Of a stretch of 64,000 nucleotides of DNA, positions 23,417 through 33,483 are shown in pieces. This DNA is from Chloroflexota bacterium (GTDB lineage Bacteria; Chloroflexota; UBA6077; FW602-bin22). The notes beneath the pieces are model-generated. The model searched no databases. It was given only the letters and a program-made list of their open reading frames with translations, and was not told where the DNA came from. The stretch lies in the NCBI GenBank assembly GCA_004297775.1, contig SCUE01000022.1, forward strand, positions 26,349 through 90,348, read 5' to 3'. Made by a program: the position numbers and the translations under genes. The first letter of the stretch is position 1, and every line of letters starts with the position of its first letter.

Positions 23417-26061
23417 GGACAATCTCACAATCGTCTATATGGATGCTTGTCTTCTTGTGTATCTGTGCGTTTGCACTGCGATCCGCATTTTCTCATGGTG
23501 ACCTGTGGGGCGACGAAGCGGCGAGCGTGACTATGAGTCTCCGCCCGCTCGGCGAACTTCTCTCGATTCTTCGTACCGCCGAGCCGCATCCGCCGCTCTT
23601 CCCGTTGCTGTTGAAGGGTTGGATACGCGGCGCCGGCACGGAGGAGTTCGCGGTTCGCTTGCCATCGATCTACGCCGGGACGTTGATCGTCCCGGTCGCG
23701 GCGGCGCTGGGACGACGGTTCAATCGAGGCGCTTCGCTTCTCGCCGCGACGATGACCGCGTTCAGTCCGTTCCTGATCTGGTACGCGACCGAGGCACGCA
23801 TGTACGCGTTCGCGACTCTATTTGGCACCGCGTCCTGGTACTGGCTGGTGCGCCTTCGCGGCGAGTCTGGCGGCTCGATCCGGACTGGCATGTTTGGCCA
23901 GTTGATTTCGCGACGAATCCACGTGTTCAGTGGCGACCGCCTAAGCGATACCGCATCCGGCGCGGATCGATGGCGCGATGGCGCCACCTACGCGGCGTTC
24001 ATCACATTGGCGCTTCTGAGCCACTACTTCACGCTCTTCGTCGCGGCGGCGCAGGCGTTGACACTGGTGGCCTGGTGGTGGCGCGACCGCGCGCCGTCGG
24101 CTTGGGCAATCGTCGGCCTTGCCGTCGGCGGGGTCCTTCCCGCGATCTGGCTGCTCGGTGCGCGCCGCATCGCGTCCGATTACTACGGCCCGGCGCCGGG
24201 TTCGCTCGACCTTCCGGCGATTCTCTACCGATCATGGAGCCACTTCGCGGCGGGATGGAGCGTCCCGGCCGAGGCATCGATCGTCTACGGGACATTGAGC
24301 ATTGTGATCGGCGTTTATGGGATGGCCCATTTCGTCAGGGCACGGCACGCCGTCCTGCCGGTCTCGCTTCTCGCGCCGATTGGCCTGGCTCTGGCGGTTT
24401 CGATCGCGCGGCCGATCTTTCAGGAGCGCTATCTCGGGATCCTGGCGCCGAGTTTCCTCATCGCGACCGCGGCGGCCGCGACCACGTCGCCACTCGCCTT
24501 CGGAATTGCCGTCGGCGCATCGACTCTTGCCGCGGAGGCGCACGGTCTCTTGGGACTCGCCTCTGGTCAGTTCGCGCGTAGCGAGTACGGCCAGCACGCG
24601 CGACGATTGAATGCGCTGGCTCGTCCCGGTGACGGGGTCATCCTAACTGGCACATCCCAGGCGCCGCTGTACGAGTACTACGCGAGTCAGGACAGCGCGG
24701 GATTGCCCGTTTATGGGATTCCGTCGGTTCCACGCGATACCGACGGCGCCATCGCCGCGGAAGTCGTTCGCGCGGCATCCGAACATGACGTGATCTGGCT
24801 CTTCCTGTACGCGGAGAGCGACTACGATCCAGAAGGCGTCGTCCCAAGATGGCTGATCGCGAATGCGTTTCGTGGTCCGGAATGGTGGACGGTGAACGGG
24901 CGGTTGCGCGCATTCGCTCCCGTGAAGCGCGTGTCCGCGAACGAGCAGCAATCGACCGTGCGAATCGCGGGAACGACAGTGACCGCGCGACTGCCGACCA
25001 CGCCAATTCTGGCCGGTCGATTCGTGCCGATTGAGATGACGTTCTCGAATCGAGTCTTTAGCGCTCAACGAATCCGGGCGCGACTCCTCGACGACGATGG
25101 AATGATGTGGGGCGAGATCGATGACGGCCGCTCGTATTCGGGCGAGACCGAGCGGCTGCTGATCCCGCTCGCCGGCGGAGCGCCGCCCGGCCATCTGCGA
25201 GTCGACGTCGCGTTGCTCGCCGGCGAAGGGTCGCAAGCCAGCGTGATCGACCACGCGATGGTGGGATCCGTTCAAGTCGGCTCGTCCGATCGATTCTGGT
25301 CAGGCGACATCGACGGCTTCGCGCGAAGCGGCGCTCGCTCCGGGCTGTGGATGCTGATCGGAAGCGCGAACTCTCCGTCGGCAACACCCGGCAGCCACGC
25401 CTATGTGACGACGGTCTGGCGCTCGGAGGGTTCGGCGGCTGAGGACGTCGAAACGCGGATCGTCGATCGCGACGGACGCCCGATCATCGAGCGACGATCC
25501 AGCCTGACCGTGCATGCCGCCGGACACATCGTGCGCATACAGACCGCGCTTCCGATTCGCACGCGCGTGACGCCGGGCCAGTACCGCGTCCAGACCAGGC
25601 TGGCAAACGAATCCGCCGCGGCGTGGATCGAGGCCGGTCAACTGTCGGTCGCCGCGCGCCAGCCCGTGACATCCGGCGAATCACCATCCGTCATGCTCAA
25701 CGCGCTGTTCGACGGATTCGCTCGACTGCGGGGCATCACCGTCGAACCGCACGCTGGGACGATTCTGCTTTACTGGGACTCGCTCGCCGAGACGGACCGC
25801 GACTGGAACGTCTTCGTACACGCGTTGGATCGCAATGGCGCCATCGTCGATCAATCCGACGGTCGCCCGCTCGATGGCACGCTTCCCACTGACACATGGA
25901 CCGCCGGTGACCGAATCGCGGAACGACGCCGCCTGCCGACCGTTCGTGGCCCGGTTCGACTCCGAATTGGCCTGTACGATCCACGAACCGGTATCCGCGC
26001 CCACGTTGACGGACCAACCGATGACGCCATCGTCATCGACGAGGTCGACTTTGGCGACTAG
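23413..26061 (+). CDS. GT-C (GT39-like) membrane glycosyltransferase with several C-terminal modules, second of five
   Basis: 882 residues. Loop motif HGDLWGDEAASVTM near residue 30, then RLPSIYAGTLIVPVAAALGR and ATEARMYAFATLFGTASWYW typical of GT39. About 10 TM helices run up to residue 390. The remaining 480 residues are extracytoplasmic and contain beta-rich modules; the last reads WNVFVHALDRNGAIVDQSDG, then TWTAGDRIAERRRLP and LRIGLYDPRTGIRAHVDG. The start ATGA overlaps the previous stop codon. Substrate unknown. Confidence 0.82.
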   Translation: MRTISQSSIWMLVFLCICAFALRSAFSHGDLWGDEAASVTMSLRPLGELLSILRTAEPHPPLFPLLLKGWIRGAGTEEFAVRLPSIYAGTLIVPVAAALGRRFNRGASLLAATMTAFSPFLIWYATEARMYAFATLFGTASWYWLVRLRGESGGSIRTGMFGQLISRRIHVFSGDRLSDTASGADRWRDGATYAAFITLALLSHYFTLFVAAAQALTLVAWWWRDRAPSAWAIVGLAVGGVLPAIWLLGARRIASDYYGPAPGSLDLPAILYRSWSHFAAGWSVPAEASIVYGTLSIVIGVYGMAHFVRARHAVLPVSLLAPIGLALAVSIARPIFQERYLGILAPSFLIATAAAATTSPLAFGIAVGASTLAAEAHGLLGLASGQFARSEYGQHARRLNALARPGDGVILTGTSQAPLYEYYASQDSAGLPVYGIPSVPRDTDGAIAAEVVRAASEHDVIWLFLYAESDYDPEGVVPRWLIANAFRGPEWWTVNGRLRAFAPVKRVSANEQQSTVRIAGTTVTARLPTTPILAGRFVPIEMTFSNRVFSAQRIRARLLDDDGMMWGEIDDGRSYSGETERLLIPLAGGAPPGHLRVDVALLAGEGSQASVIDHAMVGSVQVGSSDRFWSGDIDGFARSGARSGLWMLIGSANSPSATPGSHAYVTTVWRSEGSAAEDVETRIVDRDGRPIIERRSSLTVHAAGHIVRIQTALPIRTRVTPGQYRVQTRLANESAAAWIEAGQLSVAARQPVTSGESPSVMLNALFDGFARLRGITVEPHAGTILLYWDSLAETDRDWNVFVHALDRNGAIVDQSDGRPLDGTLPTDTWTAGDRIAERRRLPTVRGPVRLRIGLYDPRTGIRAHVDGPTDDAIVIDEVDFGD

Positions 26062-28000
26062 CGTCCTCGCCCGGCCCACGCGCCGGCAGGTCGCGGTGAG
26101 TCTGGTCGCCATTACCGCGGTTGGCGCGTCACTGCGCCTCTGGATGATCGACGCAGTACCAGTCGGCCTGTTCTTCGACGTCGCGGCGAATCTGTTCGAC
26201 GTTCTGGAGATTCGCGACGGCCACTGGCCAATCTGGTTTCCGCGCAATAACGGTCGCGAACCGATGATGCTTTACGCCGAAGCCCTCGTTAGCCTCGTGA
26301 CGGGCCCGAACATTCTGGCGGCGAAACTGGCCGCGGCCGCCTTCGGCATCGTGTCGATTCCAGCTTTCTATCTCCTTGGCCGGGAACTCTCAGGTCACGT
26401 CGGCGACATGCGTGCCCGCCGCGTCGGACTCATCGCCGCCGCGATCGGAGCGTTCCTTTTCTGGCACGTGCATTTCAGCCGGATCGGACTACGAGCGATC
26501 ACGCTGCCGCTGTTTCTCGCCCTCGGGCTAGCGCTCGCCGCTCGCGCGACGCGCCGATCGAGCACTGTCCTCGCCGCGCTCTCCGGGCTGGCGTTTGGAC
26601 TGAGCCTCTACACGTACACCGCGGCGCGGCTGACGCCATTGGTCGTCGCGGCCGCATTCGGGATTCCACTGGTCGGCGCCGCCGCGATCGCGCGCCGAAC
26701 AACCGCGCGACGGACCACGGCCGGACTGGCGGCGTATGCGAGCGTTGCGTTGCCATTACTTATCTATTACATCCGTAATCCCGACCTGGTCGGCGGTCGA
26801 GCATCGGCCGTCTCGATCCTGAATCCCGATGTCAGTCGCGGCGATCCATTCGGCGCCTCGATCGATGGATTCACCCTGACGCTTGGCAGCATCGTCTCCA
26901 CGGGTACACGCAGCGCGATGGAGAATATCCCCGGCCGGCCGCTGCTCGACCCCATCATCGCCGCGGCGTGTCTCATTGGAATCATCGTGATTGCGACGAG
27001 GTTGGTTCGCCGGGACTGGCGATCCGCCATGTTGCCGTGGACCCTTCTCGTCATGGCGCTGCCATCGGCTTTGGCCGTGAATCCACCGGGATTCTCACGC
27101 GTCAGCGGGATGATCCCGCCCTTGATCGCGATCGCGGCGATTGGCCTCGATCGAGCGACGGACCGGATCGGTCCCCTGGCACTCGTCGCTGCGCTCGTGG
27201 GATCGCTCGCGTTCACCAGCCACGACTATTTCGTACGGTGGGCGCCGAGCGACGACGCATTTCGAGCGATGATGGAGGACAAAGTCCAGGGCGCGCGACA
27301 GATCGGCGAGTGGCGCGCAGCCGGGGATCGGGTGTTTCTGGCGCCGCTCTACGCGCGTGACTACACGTTTCAGTTCTTGCTCCGAGACACGGGTGTCGAG
27401 TCCTTCGACGTCGGAGCCTCGACCGTGATCCCGGCCGGTCCGACGGTGACGCGCTACGCCTTTCCGCCGGAGGACGCTGCCGGAGTCGCGACAGTGGCTC
27501 GGCGACTGTCCGCGCCCTACGAACGAAGCTGGGTGAGCGACAAGACCGGGCGTCGGCCCCTGCTGGCCGTCCTTACCGCCAAAGGACCTGCCAGCTGGCC
27601 TGACTTTCGCGCACGGCTGGCCGACGGTATCGACCTAGGGGCGGCGCAATTCGCCGGGTCCGTCCCACGCGGCGCCAACCTGCAGGTCGAACTGACCTGG
27701 CGTGCGCGGGCGCGACCGACCGGCGCGTACACCGCGTTCGTCCACTTTCGCGACGGCGACGATAGGACCCGCTTTCAAGGCGACCGGATTCCCGGCGCGG
27801 GAAGCGTGCCGACCAACCGATGGGCGCCGCGCGACACGATCGTGGATGCGATCGACATCGCCGTTCCGCCCGAGGTCCCGCTCGGGGCTTATCGCGTGGT
27901 CGTTGGCCTCTACGATCCCGGCACAGGACAGCGCGTGCGGATCGAAGAACCGACCGAGGGTAACGAGCTGTCAATCGGGACCGTGCGCGTGGATCAATGA
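26021..28000 (+). CDS. GT-C membrane glycosyltransferase with C-terminal module, third of five
   Basis: About 659 residues from ATG 26021; TTG 26051 is a close alternative, which would reduce the overlap with the preceding gene to a few bases. After TM1, the loop reads PVGLFFDVAANLFDVLEIRD, with an Asp but no DE pair. FLFWHVHFSRIGLRAITLPL is a well-kept family segment. About 11 TM helices follow, then from about residue 520 one C-terminal module: ARPTGAYTAFVHFRDGDDRT, TNRWAPRDTIVDAID, then GAYRVVVGLYDPGTGQRV. It overlaps the next gene by ATGA. Confidence 0.78.
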   Translation: MTPSSSTRSTLATSVLARPTRRQVAVSLVAITAVGASLRLWMIDAVPVGLFFDVAANLFDVLEIRDGHWPIWFPRNNGREPMMLYAEALVSLVTGPNILAAKLAAAAFGIVSIPAFYLLGRELSGHVGDMRARRVGLIAAAIGAFLFWHVHFSRIGLRAITLPLFLALGLALAARATRRSSTVLAALSGLAFGLSLYTYTAARLTPLVVAAAFGIPLVGAAAIARRTTARRTTAGLAAYASVALPLLIYYIRNPDLVGGRASAVSILNPDVSRGDPFGASIDGFTLTLGSIVSTGTRSAMENIPGRPLLDPIIAAACLIGIIVIATRLVRRDWRSAMLPWTLLVMALPSALAVNPPGFSRVSGMIPPLIAIAAIGLDRATDRIGPLALVAALVGSLAFTSHDYFVRWAPSDDAFRAMMEDKVQGARQIGEWRAAGDRVFLAPLYARDYTFQFLLRDTGVESFDVGASTVIPAGPTVTRYAFPPEDAAGVATVARRLSAPYERSWVSDKTGRRPLLAVLTAKGPASWPDFRARLADGIDLGAAQFAGSVPRGANLQVELTWRARARPTGAYTAFVHFRDGDDRTRFQGDRIPGAGSVPTNRWAPRDTIVDAIDIAVPPEVPLGAYRVVVGLYDPGTGQRVRIEEPTEGNELSIGTVRVDQ

Positions 28001-31000
28001 TCGAGCGCCGAAGATCCGTGGCCGGCGGCTGGCCGATCGACCTCATCGTTCTTGCGCTCTTGCTCGCCCCGGCGTGGCTTCCGCTGCTGCAGGGTCAGAT
28101 GCTCGGCAGCGATGACGGCTATGACCACCTCTACCGTCTGATCGAGCGCGTGGATTCGCTGCGGCGTGGCGATCCATATGCACGGTGGTCTGATAACTAC
28201 GCGCTCGGCTTCGGCTACCCGGTCTTTCACTACTACGGACCCGCGACGACGTTCCTCGGCGTCCCGTTCGTTCTTCTCGGTGCGACGCTGATTGCGGCCA
28301 TCAACGCCTGTCTGATCACGGGGCTGGCGGCCGGCGCGACCGGAATGTACGCGCTGCTGCGCGGGAATGTGACGCGGCCGGCCGCCGTGATCGGCGCGCT
28401 GGCGTACGCGGCGTCGCCCTACTTCTTGATCGACCTTTTCCTGCGCTCGGCGGTTGCGGAGTCCCTCGCCCTCGGCATCGCGCCGTGGCTCTTTCTGGCG
28501 GTCGCCCGAGCGACGCGTGCCGGGCCAAGTCGTTCAACTGTCTCGATCGCTCTGGCGACCGGCGCGCTCATTCTGATGCACAACATCACGGCGCTGTTCG
28601 TCCTGCCGCTTGCCGGCGGCTGGGCGCTGTCGCGGGCCGGGCTGGATTTCCGCCGTGTCGGTGACGTGGCTGCGGCAATGGTCGCCGGCGCCGGTCTGAC
28701 CGCGGTCTACTGGTATCCAGCCATCGCGGATCGCGGATTGGTCCACCTTGAACGACTCACGACGCAATATTTCGACTTCCACAATCACTTCAACGCCGGC
28801 ATCGATGTCGTCCAGCGCACCCTGACGTTCGAATACCGATTCGATTTCGCCCAACGCTTCTTCTTCCGGGCCGGTCTCGTGCAGATCGGAATGGCTGGGC
28901 TGGGCTGGATCGTCGCTCTGGCGCGCCGAGGGCGGCGGCTGGATGCAATGTTCTGGGCCACGGTCCTTGCCGTGGCGACGCTGTTGCAGTCCGATGCCGC
29001 GGCTCCGATCTGGGAATCGGTCCCGCCGCTCGCGTTCGCGCAGTTCCCGTTCCGCCTACTCGTCCTCACGAGCTTGGCGTCGGCGATGCTGGTCGGTTAT
29101 CTGGCGGACGCGCTGCCGGCGGGAATCTGGCGCCGATTCGGCGTCGTGGCGCTTGGCGCGGTGTGGTTGGTCGCGTCGTTTTCTGGACTCCGCCCCATTC
29201 TTCTTGATCTCGCGCCGGGCGAGGCATCGGAGTACGCGCTGCGACGGATCGAGATCGATCGATCCAAGATCGGGACCTCGACGGGCGGTGAGTTCATGCC
29301 GAAGAGTGCCCCGAGCGATCTCTTCGCCGTGCTTGATCGCGCACCGACGTTTTCCGCCCGGCCGATACCGATCGTTGGCGCCACGTCAAACAGCCTCGGC
29401 GCGATCAGCTTGAGGTTGGCCGACGCCGACGGCGGTCAGGTTTCGATCGATCGGCATGCATTCCCACTCTGGTCCGCCCGAACTGACGGTCGGGCCCTGG
29501 CAATCGGAGCCGACGAGCAACGGGGGTTCATTCGTGTCGACGTGCCACCCGGTGTCAATTCGGTGATCATCGAGGGCGCGACCCCGGCCTCCGTGGTTGT
29601 CGGCACCGCCGCCGCGCTGGCCTCCGCGATCATTGTCATCCTGGCGATGCCAATGCGACTGGTGGTTCGCTTTGGACTGGCGCTTACCCTCGCGCTCATC
29701 GGATGGGTCGGCTTCGTCCCCCGGCCACCACCGGAGCTACCTGGACTGGCAATCGGCACATTCGACAGCGGGCAACGACTGGTCGGCTGGCACGCGGACG
29801 GATCCAACATCGAGTTCTTCTGGACGACCGACCGGCCGCTTCGAGGCGATCTTCGCGCTGCCCTGCGCGCGATTGATGCGGATGGAAATGTTGTCGCGCG
29901 CCATGACTGGCTGATCGGAGGCGGCGCCCGGCCGGGCGGCATGTGGACGCCCGGTCTACTCGTCCGCGATCGCGTCGCCCTTCCGGCGGCCGCCGAGGAC
30001 GGGGCCGCGGACCTGCGCTGGGCGATCGGCGTCACACGCGAACGCGGCTACGGCGCACCGCTGTCCGGCCGGACGATCACGTGGACCGATCGCTGCCCGT
30101 GCGTGGCGCAGACGCCTGACGGCCGCGGCATCGACCTTGGCAATGCCTCACTCGATCGCGCGCGAACGGAGCGTTCCGTGGGTTCAGCCGATGTGACACC
30201 GCGTCGGCCGAATGACTCCGTTCGAGCAAGTCTCGGGATCGCGGCCGGAACCGTGTCGCTCGAGGGATCCGATGTCGAAATCGGCGACGTCCTCGCGAAC
30301 TCGTATGGACCACGCGATTGGATCGACCAGCGCATGGCAAGGCTCGCGCGGCGCCTCGGTGTCGTAGCGCCGGCCGCCGAAGTGGGTCACGTCGGCGGTC
30401 CAGCGAAAGTCCTAGCAACCGTTCCGCCCGGCGGTGACCTCAGCCTTCGTCTGCGCTGGGTGGCACTGGCTGAACCCATCTACGACTACGCCGTGACCGT
30501 CCAAGTGCTCGATCGTCAAGGACGCCTGCTTGCGCAAGACGACGAGTGGCCGCGACGAGGATTTTCACCGACCGGGCTTTGGTCGCGCGGGTTTCGCGTC
30601 GACGATCGCTTCCGGCTCCGGCTACCGAGCGACACGCCGAGCGGCGTGCATCGAGTCGTCGTCGGCCTGTACCGGCGATCCGATCTGCGTCGTGTGAACT
30701 GGACGGGCGAACGCGCACGCGGCGATTGGGCCGAGCTCGGCGCGATCAAGGTACCTCCCGTGGGGATCCCGACTTTCGGAAGCGGCCCATCCGCCGAATT
30801 CGGTCCCGTCTCGCTTGTAGGGCTGACGGCTGCTCCGCCGGTCTCGGCGCGCGTCGGTGAACCGTTCGCGATCGAGCCAGTCTGGCAGGTGAACGGAACC
30901 CTCGATCGCGACTACACGACGTTCGTCCATCTTTCGCGCGAGGGCCTTCCACCGGTCGCAAACGGCGATTCACCGCCGCTCAGCGGTAGCTATCCGACAT

Positions 31001-31173
31001 CGGCGTGGGAGTCAGGCGAAACCATCCGCGATCGGTACACCGTGGTAGCACCAGGCGATCTGGGCGTATTCGACCTCTCAATTGGGTTCTACGATCCGCA
31101 GTCTGGGCGACGTTTGGTGGCATCGGACGGGCGCGACGCGATCTCGCTCGGACGCATTTCGATCGTACCGTGA
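27997..31173 (+). CDS. PTPS-related polytopic membrane protein (GT-C-like) with repeated C-terminal modules, fourth of five
   Basis: 1,058 residues. The first loop reads GSDDGYDHLYRLIERVDSLR, then RWSDNYALGFGYPVFHYYGP, the pattern of the '6-pyruvoyl-tetrahydropterin synthase-related' membrane family, a GT-C-like group. About 13 TM helices run to residue 410, a soluble insert follows, and two TM helices lie near 530-570. After these come three extracytoplasmic modules of one type: GGMWTPGLLVRDRVALPA, then GLWSRGFRVDDRFRLRLP, then SAWESGETIRDRYTVVA with LSIGFYDPQSGRRL. The start ATGA overlaps the previous stop codon. It is probably a glycosyltransferase or a transfer partner; enzymatic function is not proven by motif. 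Confidence 0.75.
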   Translation: MIERRRSVAGGWPIDLIVLALLLAPAWLPLLQGQMLGSDDGYDHLYRLIERVDSLRRGDPYARWSDNYALGFGYPVFHYYGPATTFLGVPFVLLGATLIAAINACLITGLAAGATGMYALLRGNVTRPAAVIGALAYAASPYFLIDLFLRSAVAESLALGIAPWLFLAVARATRAGPSRSTVSIALATGALILMHNITALFVLPLAGGWALSRAGLDFRRVGDVAAAMVAGAGLTAVYWYPAIADRGLVHLERLTTQYFDFHNHFNAGIDVVQRTLTFEYRFDFAQRFFFRAGLVQIGMAGLGWIVALARRGRRLDAMFWATVLAVATLLQSDAAAPIWESVPPLAFAQFPFRLLVLTSLASAMLVGYLADALPAGIWRRFGVVALGAVWLVASFSGLRPILLDLAPGEASEYALRRIEIDRSKIGTSTGGEFMPKSAPSDLFAVLDRAPTFSARPIPIVGATSNSLGAISLRLADADGGQVSIDRHAFPLWSARTDGRALAIGADEQRGFIRVDVPPGVNSVIIEGATPASVVVGTAAALASAIIVILAMPMRLVVRFGLALTLALIGWVGFVPRPPPELPGLAIGTFDSGQRLVGWHADGSNIEFFWTTDRPLRGDLRAALRAIDADGNVVARHDWLIGGGARPGGMWTPGLLVRDRVALPAAAEDGAADLRWAIGVTRERGYGAPLSGRTITWTDRCPCVAQTPDGRGIDLGNASLDRARTERSVGSADVTPRRPNDSVRASLGIAAGTVSLEGSDVEIGDVLANSYGPRDWIDQRMARLARRLGVVAPAAEVGHVGGPAKVLATVPPGGDLSLRLRWVALAEPIYDYAVTVQVLDRQGRLLAQDDEWPRRGFSPTGLWSRGFRVDDRFRLRLPSDTPSGVHRVVVGLYRRSDLRRVNWTGERARGDWAELGAIKVPPVGIPTFGSGPSAEFGPVSLVGLTAAPPVSARVGEPFAIEPVWQVNGTLDRDYTTFVHLSREGLPPVANGDSPPLSGSYPTSAWESGETIRDRYTVVAPGDLGVFDLSIGFYDPQSGRRLVASDGRDAISLGRISIVP

Positions 31174-33476
31174 CGCGCCCACGGGGAGCGTGGCTACCGA
31201 TCGCGATCGGCTTGCTGATCGTGGCCTGGGGCCTTCGCGTCAATCGCATCATCGACCACGACATCTGGTGGGACGAAGGCGCCAGCGTGTATGTCGCGCG
31301 CTTGCCATTCCTCGATGGCCTACGTTGGACCGCCGGCGACGTCCATCCGCCGCTCTACTTTGTGCTGCTGAAGGGATGGCGGCGCCCGGTCGGCGATACG
31401 CCATATGCGCTCCGAATCGGATCCGCCCTCTTGGGAATGGTCGGATTGGCACTTGCGACCGGGCTCGCCCGACGGTATGCCGGCCACGGCGTCGCGCTCG
31501 TCGCGCTGCTTCTGCTCACGCCCCATCGGCTTCAAATCGAGATGGCTCAGGAAGTCCGCATGTACACCCTGGGTATCGCGCTCACGACCCTTTCGGTTTG
31601 GCTGTTCCTTCGTCTGGTCGCCGACGGCGATTGGCGGATTCGCTGGTGGGTCGGCAACGCGGCCGTGTCGTTGGCCGGCCTCTATACGTTCTACTTCTTC
31701 GGGATCACCATCCTGATTCAGACCGCGATCGTTGGCGCGGTACTCGCAACGCGACCCCGAACATCCCTGTACCGGCTGAATCTGGCGCGCGGCTGGTTGG
31801 CGCATCTTGCGATCGTCGCGGCCGGTTTCGCGCCGTGGGCTTTCTACTTCCTGTCACAACCGCGCAATCGGCCGTTCGACAACCCGCCGATCGATCTCGT
31901 CTCCTGGTTGCGAGCCACGATCACGTCACTCGCCTTTGGTATCTCCGCGTACCTCGACAATTGGGTCATCGCCACGGTTGTCGCAATCGCGGCGCCAACG
32001 CTGGTCCTCGTTGCGCGCCGCGCGTCAGTCGCGACAATCACGCTCCTGAGCCTCATCGCGGCGCCGCCTCTCCTGATGTATCTCATGACGATGCCGAATC
32101 CCTTTCTCTACTCGCCCAACTTGTTCGTTCGTTATGTCGCGCCGTACACGCCGGCCTATGCGATCGTCATCGCAGGATCGCTGGCGTTCTTGGCCCGATG
32201 GTGGCGTCCAGTCGGGATCGCGGCAACGATAGTCTGGCTCGCAATTGCTTCGATAGCAACGTGGGATCTCTATTACAGTCGATGGCAGCGTGACAACTAC
32301 GAAACTGTTGCCTCGTACCTCGGGTCATACCAGCGCGATGGTGACGCCATCATCCTCTACAGCGACTGGGACTGGCCGGTGTTCCTTTTTCGGGCTGGAT
32401 TTCGGCTGCCGCGATACGGAACCGGATCGCTCGACCATCTGACACGCGAGAAGGCGTTGCGACTGGCTGAAGGGTGGATGGACCGGCACGATAGCGTCTG
32501 GCTGCTGGAGCGAGACAACGCCTACGACACCGATCCCGAGCACTTCTTGCGAATCCACCTGGATCAGACGACGAGAATCGCAGCCGATATCACGGTCGGC
32601 AATAAGCGACTCACGCTATATACGCGGGACCCGGCCAGAACGATCGCCGTTCCCGCGCACAAAGACTTCCGGCCAACCGATTTGCGGAGCAATCTCGGCC
32701 CCTCGCCGGCGCTGGTTGGTCACGATCTCTGGGTTCGCGAGGTTGACGCTGGGCAGACGGTGCACATCGCCACCTTCTGGCGTGGCACCGGAGCGCCCGG
32801 CGATGAATCGATTCTCTCGCTGGTTGGCGCGAATGGTCGAGCCTACGCGCGCGATACGCTGGCGATGCGACCGGATTGGTCGTCGGCGCTCTGGCCGTCC
32901 GATCAGACGGTTCGTGTCGATCAGAACCTGCTGACCCGGGCTGACCTCCCGCCAGGCGACTACTCGGTTCGGCTCGGTCGAGCTCGCGAAGGCCAGTTCC
33001 TTGGCGAGGTGCCACTGGCAACCCTCCTTGTGCGCGGCGAGCCACCTTCGCCACGCGGTGCCGGGCGTAGACTCTCGTCGGCCACTCTATTCGGAGGCGC
33101 AATCGGCCTCGAACCGAGCGTGGTGCCCGACACGATCACCCGGGGCGTCCCGCTCGACATCCGGTTGACCTGGGTCGCAGAACAGGCTTCAGGACGCCGC
33201 CTGAAGACATTCGTCCAACTGATCGGCTCCATCGAGAACGCCGCGACCGGCAACCGGGTGTGGCGACAAGTCGACGCGGAACCGTTTCCGGCATTGCCGA
33301 CGAATCGCTGGCTGCCTGGCGAGGTTCACGTTATGTCCAGCTCCCTTGAAACTGAGCGCCTCCCGATCGGCCGGTACGAACTGATCGTCGGGCTGTACGA
33401 CGTGGCCACCGGCCGCCGGGAACAAACCGGGGACGGGGTCGATCGTGTCGTCCTGAGCGTCTATGAAGTGCGGTGA
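31170..33476 (+). CDS. GT-C (GT39-like) membrane glycosyltransferase with two C-terminal modules, fifth of five
   Basis: 768 residues from GTG 31170, whose GTGA overlaps the previous stop codon. DHDIWWDEGASVYVARLPFL (about 28-47) carries the DE catalytic pair; DVHPPLYFVLLKGWRRPVGD, then LQIEMAQEVRMYTLGIALTT are family segments. About 11 TM helices run to residue 400. The extracytoplasmic tail has two modules, the last with LKTFVQLIGSIENAATGNRV, TNRWLPGEVHVMSS and IGRYELIVGLYDVATGRREQ. End of the five-gene block; the next gene is convergent. Confidence 0.82.
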   Translation: MTRPRGAWLPIAIGLLIVAWGLRVNRIIDHDIWWDEGASVYVARLPFLDGLRWTAGDVHPPLYFVLLKGWRRPVGDTPYALRIGSALLGMVGLALATGLARRYAGHGVALVALLLLTPHRLQIEMAQEVRMYTLGIALTTLSVWLFLRLVADGDWRIRWWVGNAAVSLAGLYTFYFFGITILIQTAIVGAVLATRPRTSLYRLNLARGWLAHLAIVAAGFAPWAFYFLSQPRNRPFDNPPIDLVSWLRATITSLAFGISAYLDNWVIATVVAIAAPTLVLVARRASVATITLLSLIAAPPLLMYLMTMPNPFLYSPNLFVRYVAPYTPAYAIVIAGSLAFLARWWRPVGIAATIVWLAIASIATWDLYYSRWQRDNYETVASYLGSYQRDGDAIILYSDWDWPVFLFRAGFRLPRYGTGSLDHLTREKALRLAEGWMDRHDSVWLLERDNAYDTDPEHFLRIHLDQTTRIAADITVGNKRLTLYTRDPARTIAVPAHKDFRPTDLRSNLGPSPALVGHDLWVREVDAGQTVHIATFWRGTGAPGDESILSLVGANGRAYARDTLAMRPDWSSALWPSDQTVRVDQNLLTRADLPPGDYSVRLGRAREGQFLGEVPLATLLVRGEPPSPRGAGRRLSSATLFGGAIGLEPSVVPDTITRGVPLDIRLTWVAEQASGRRLKTFVQLIGSIENAATGNRVWRQVDAEPFPALPTNRWLPGEVHVMSSSLETERLPIGRYELIVGLYDVATGRREQTGDGVDRVVLSVYEVR

Positions 33477-33483
33477 GAGCGGG

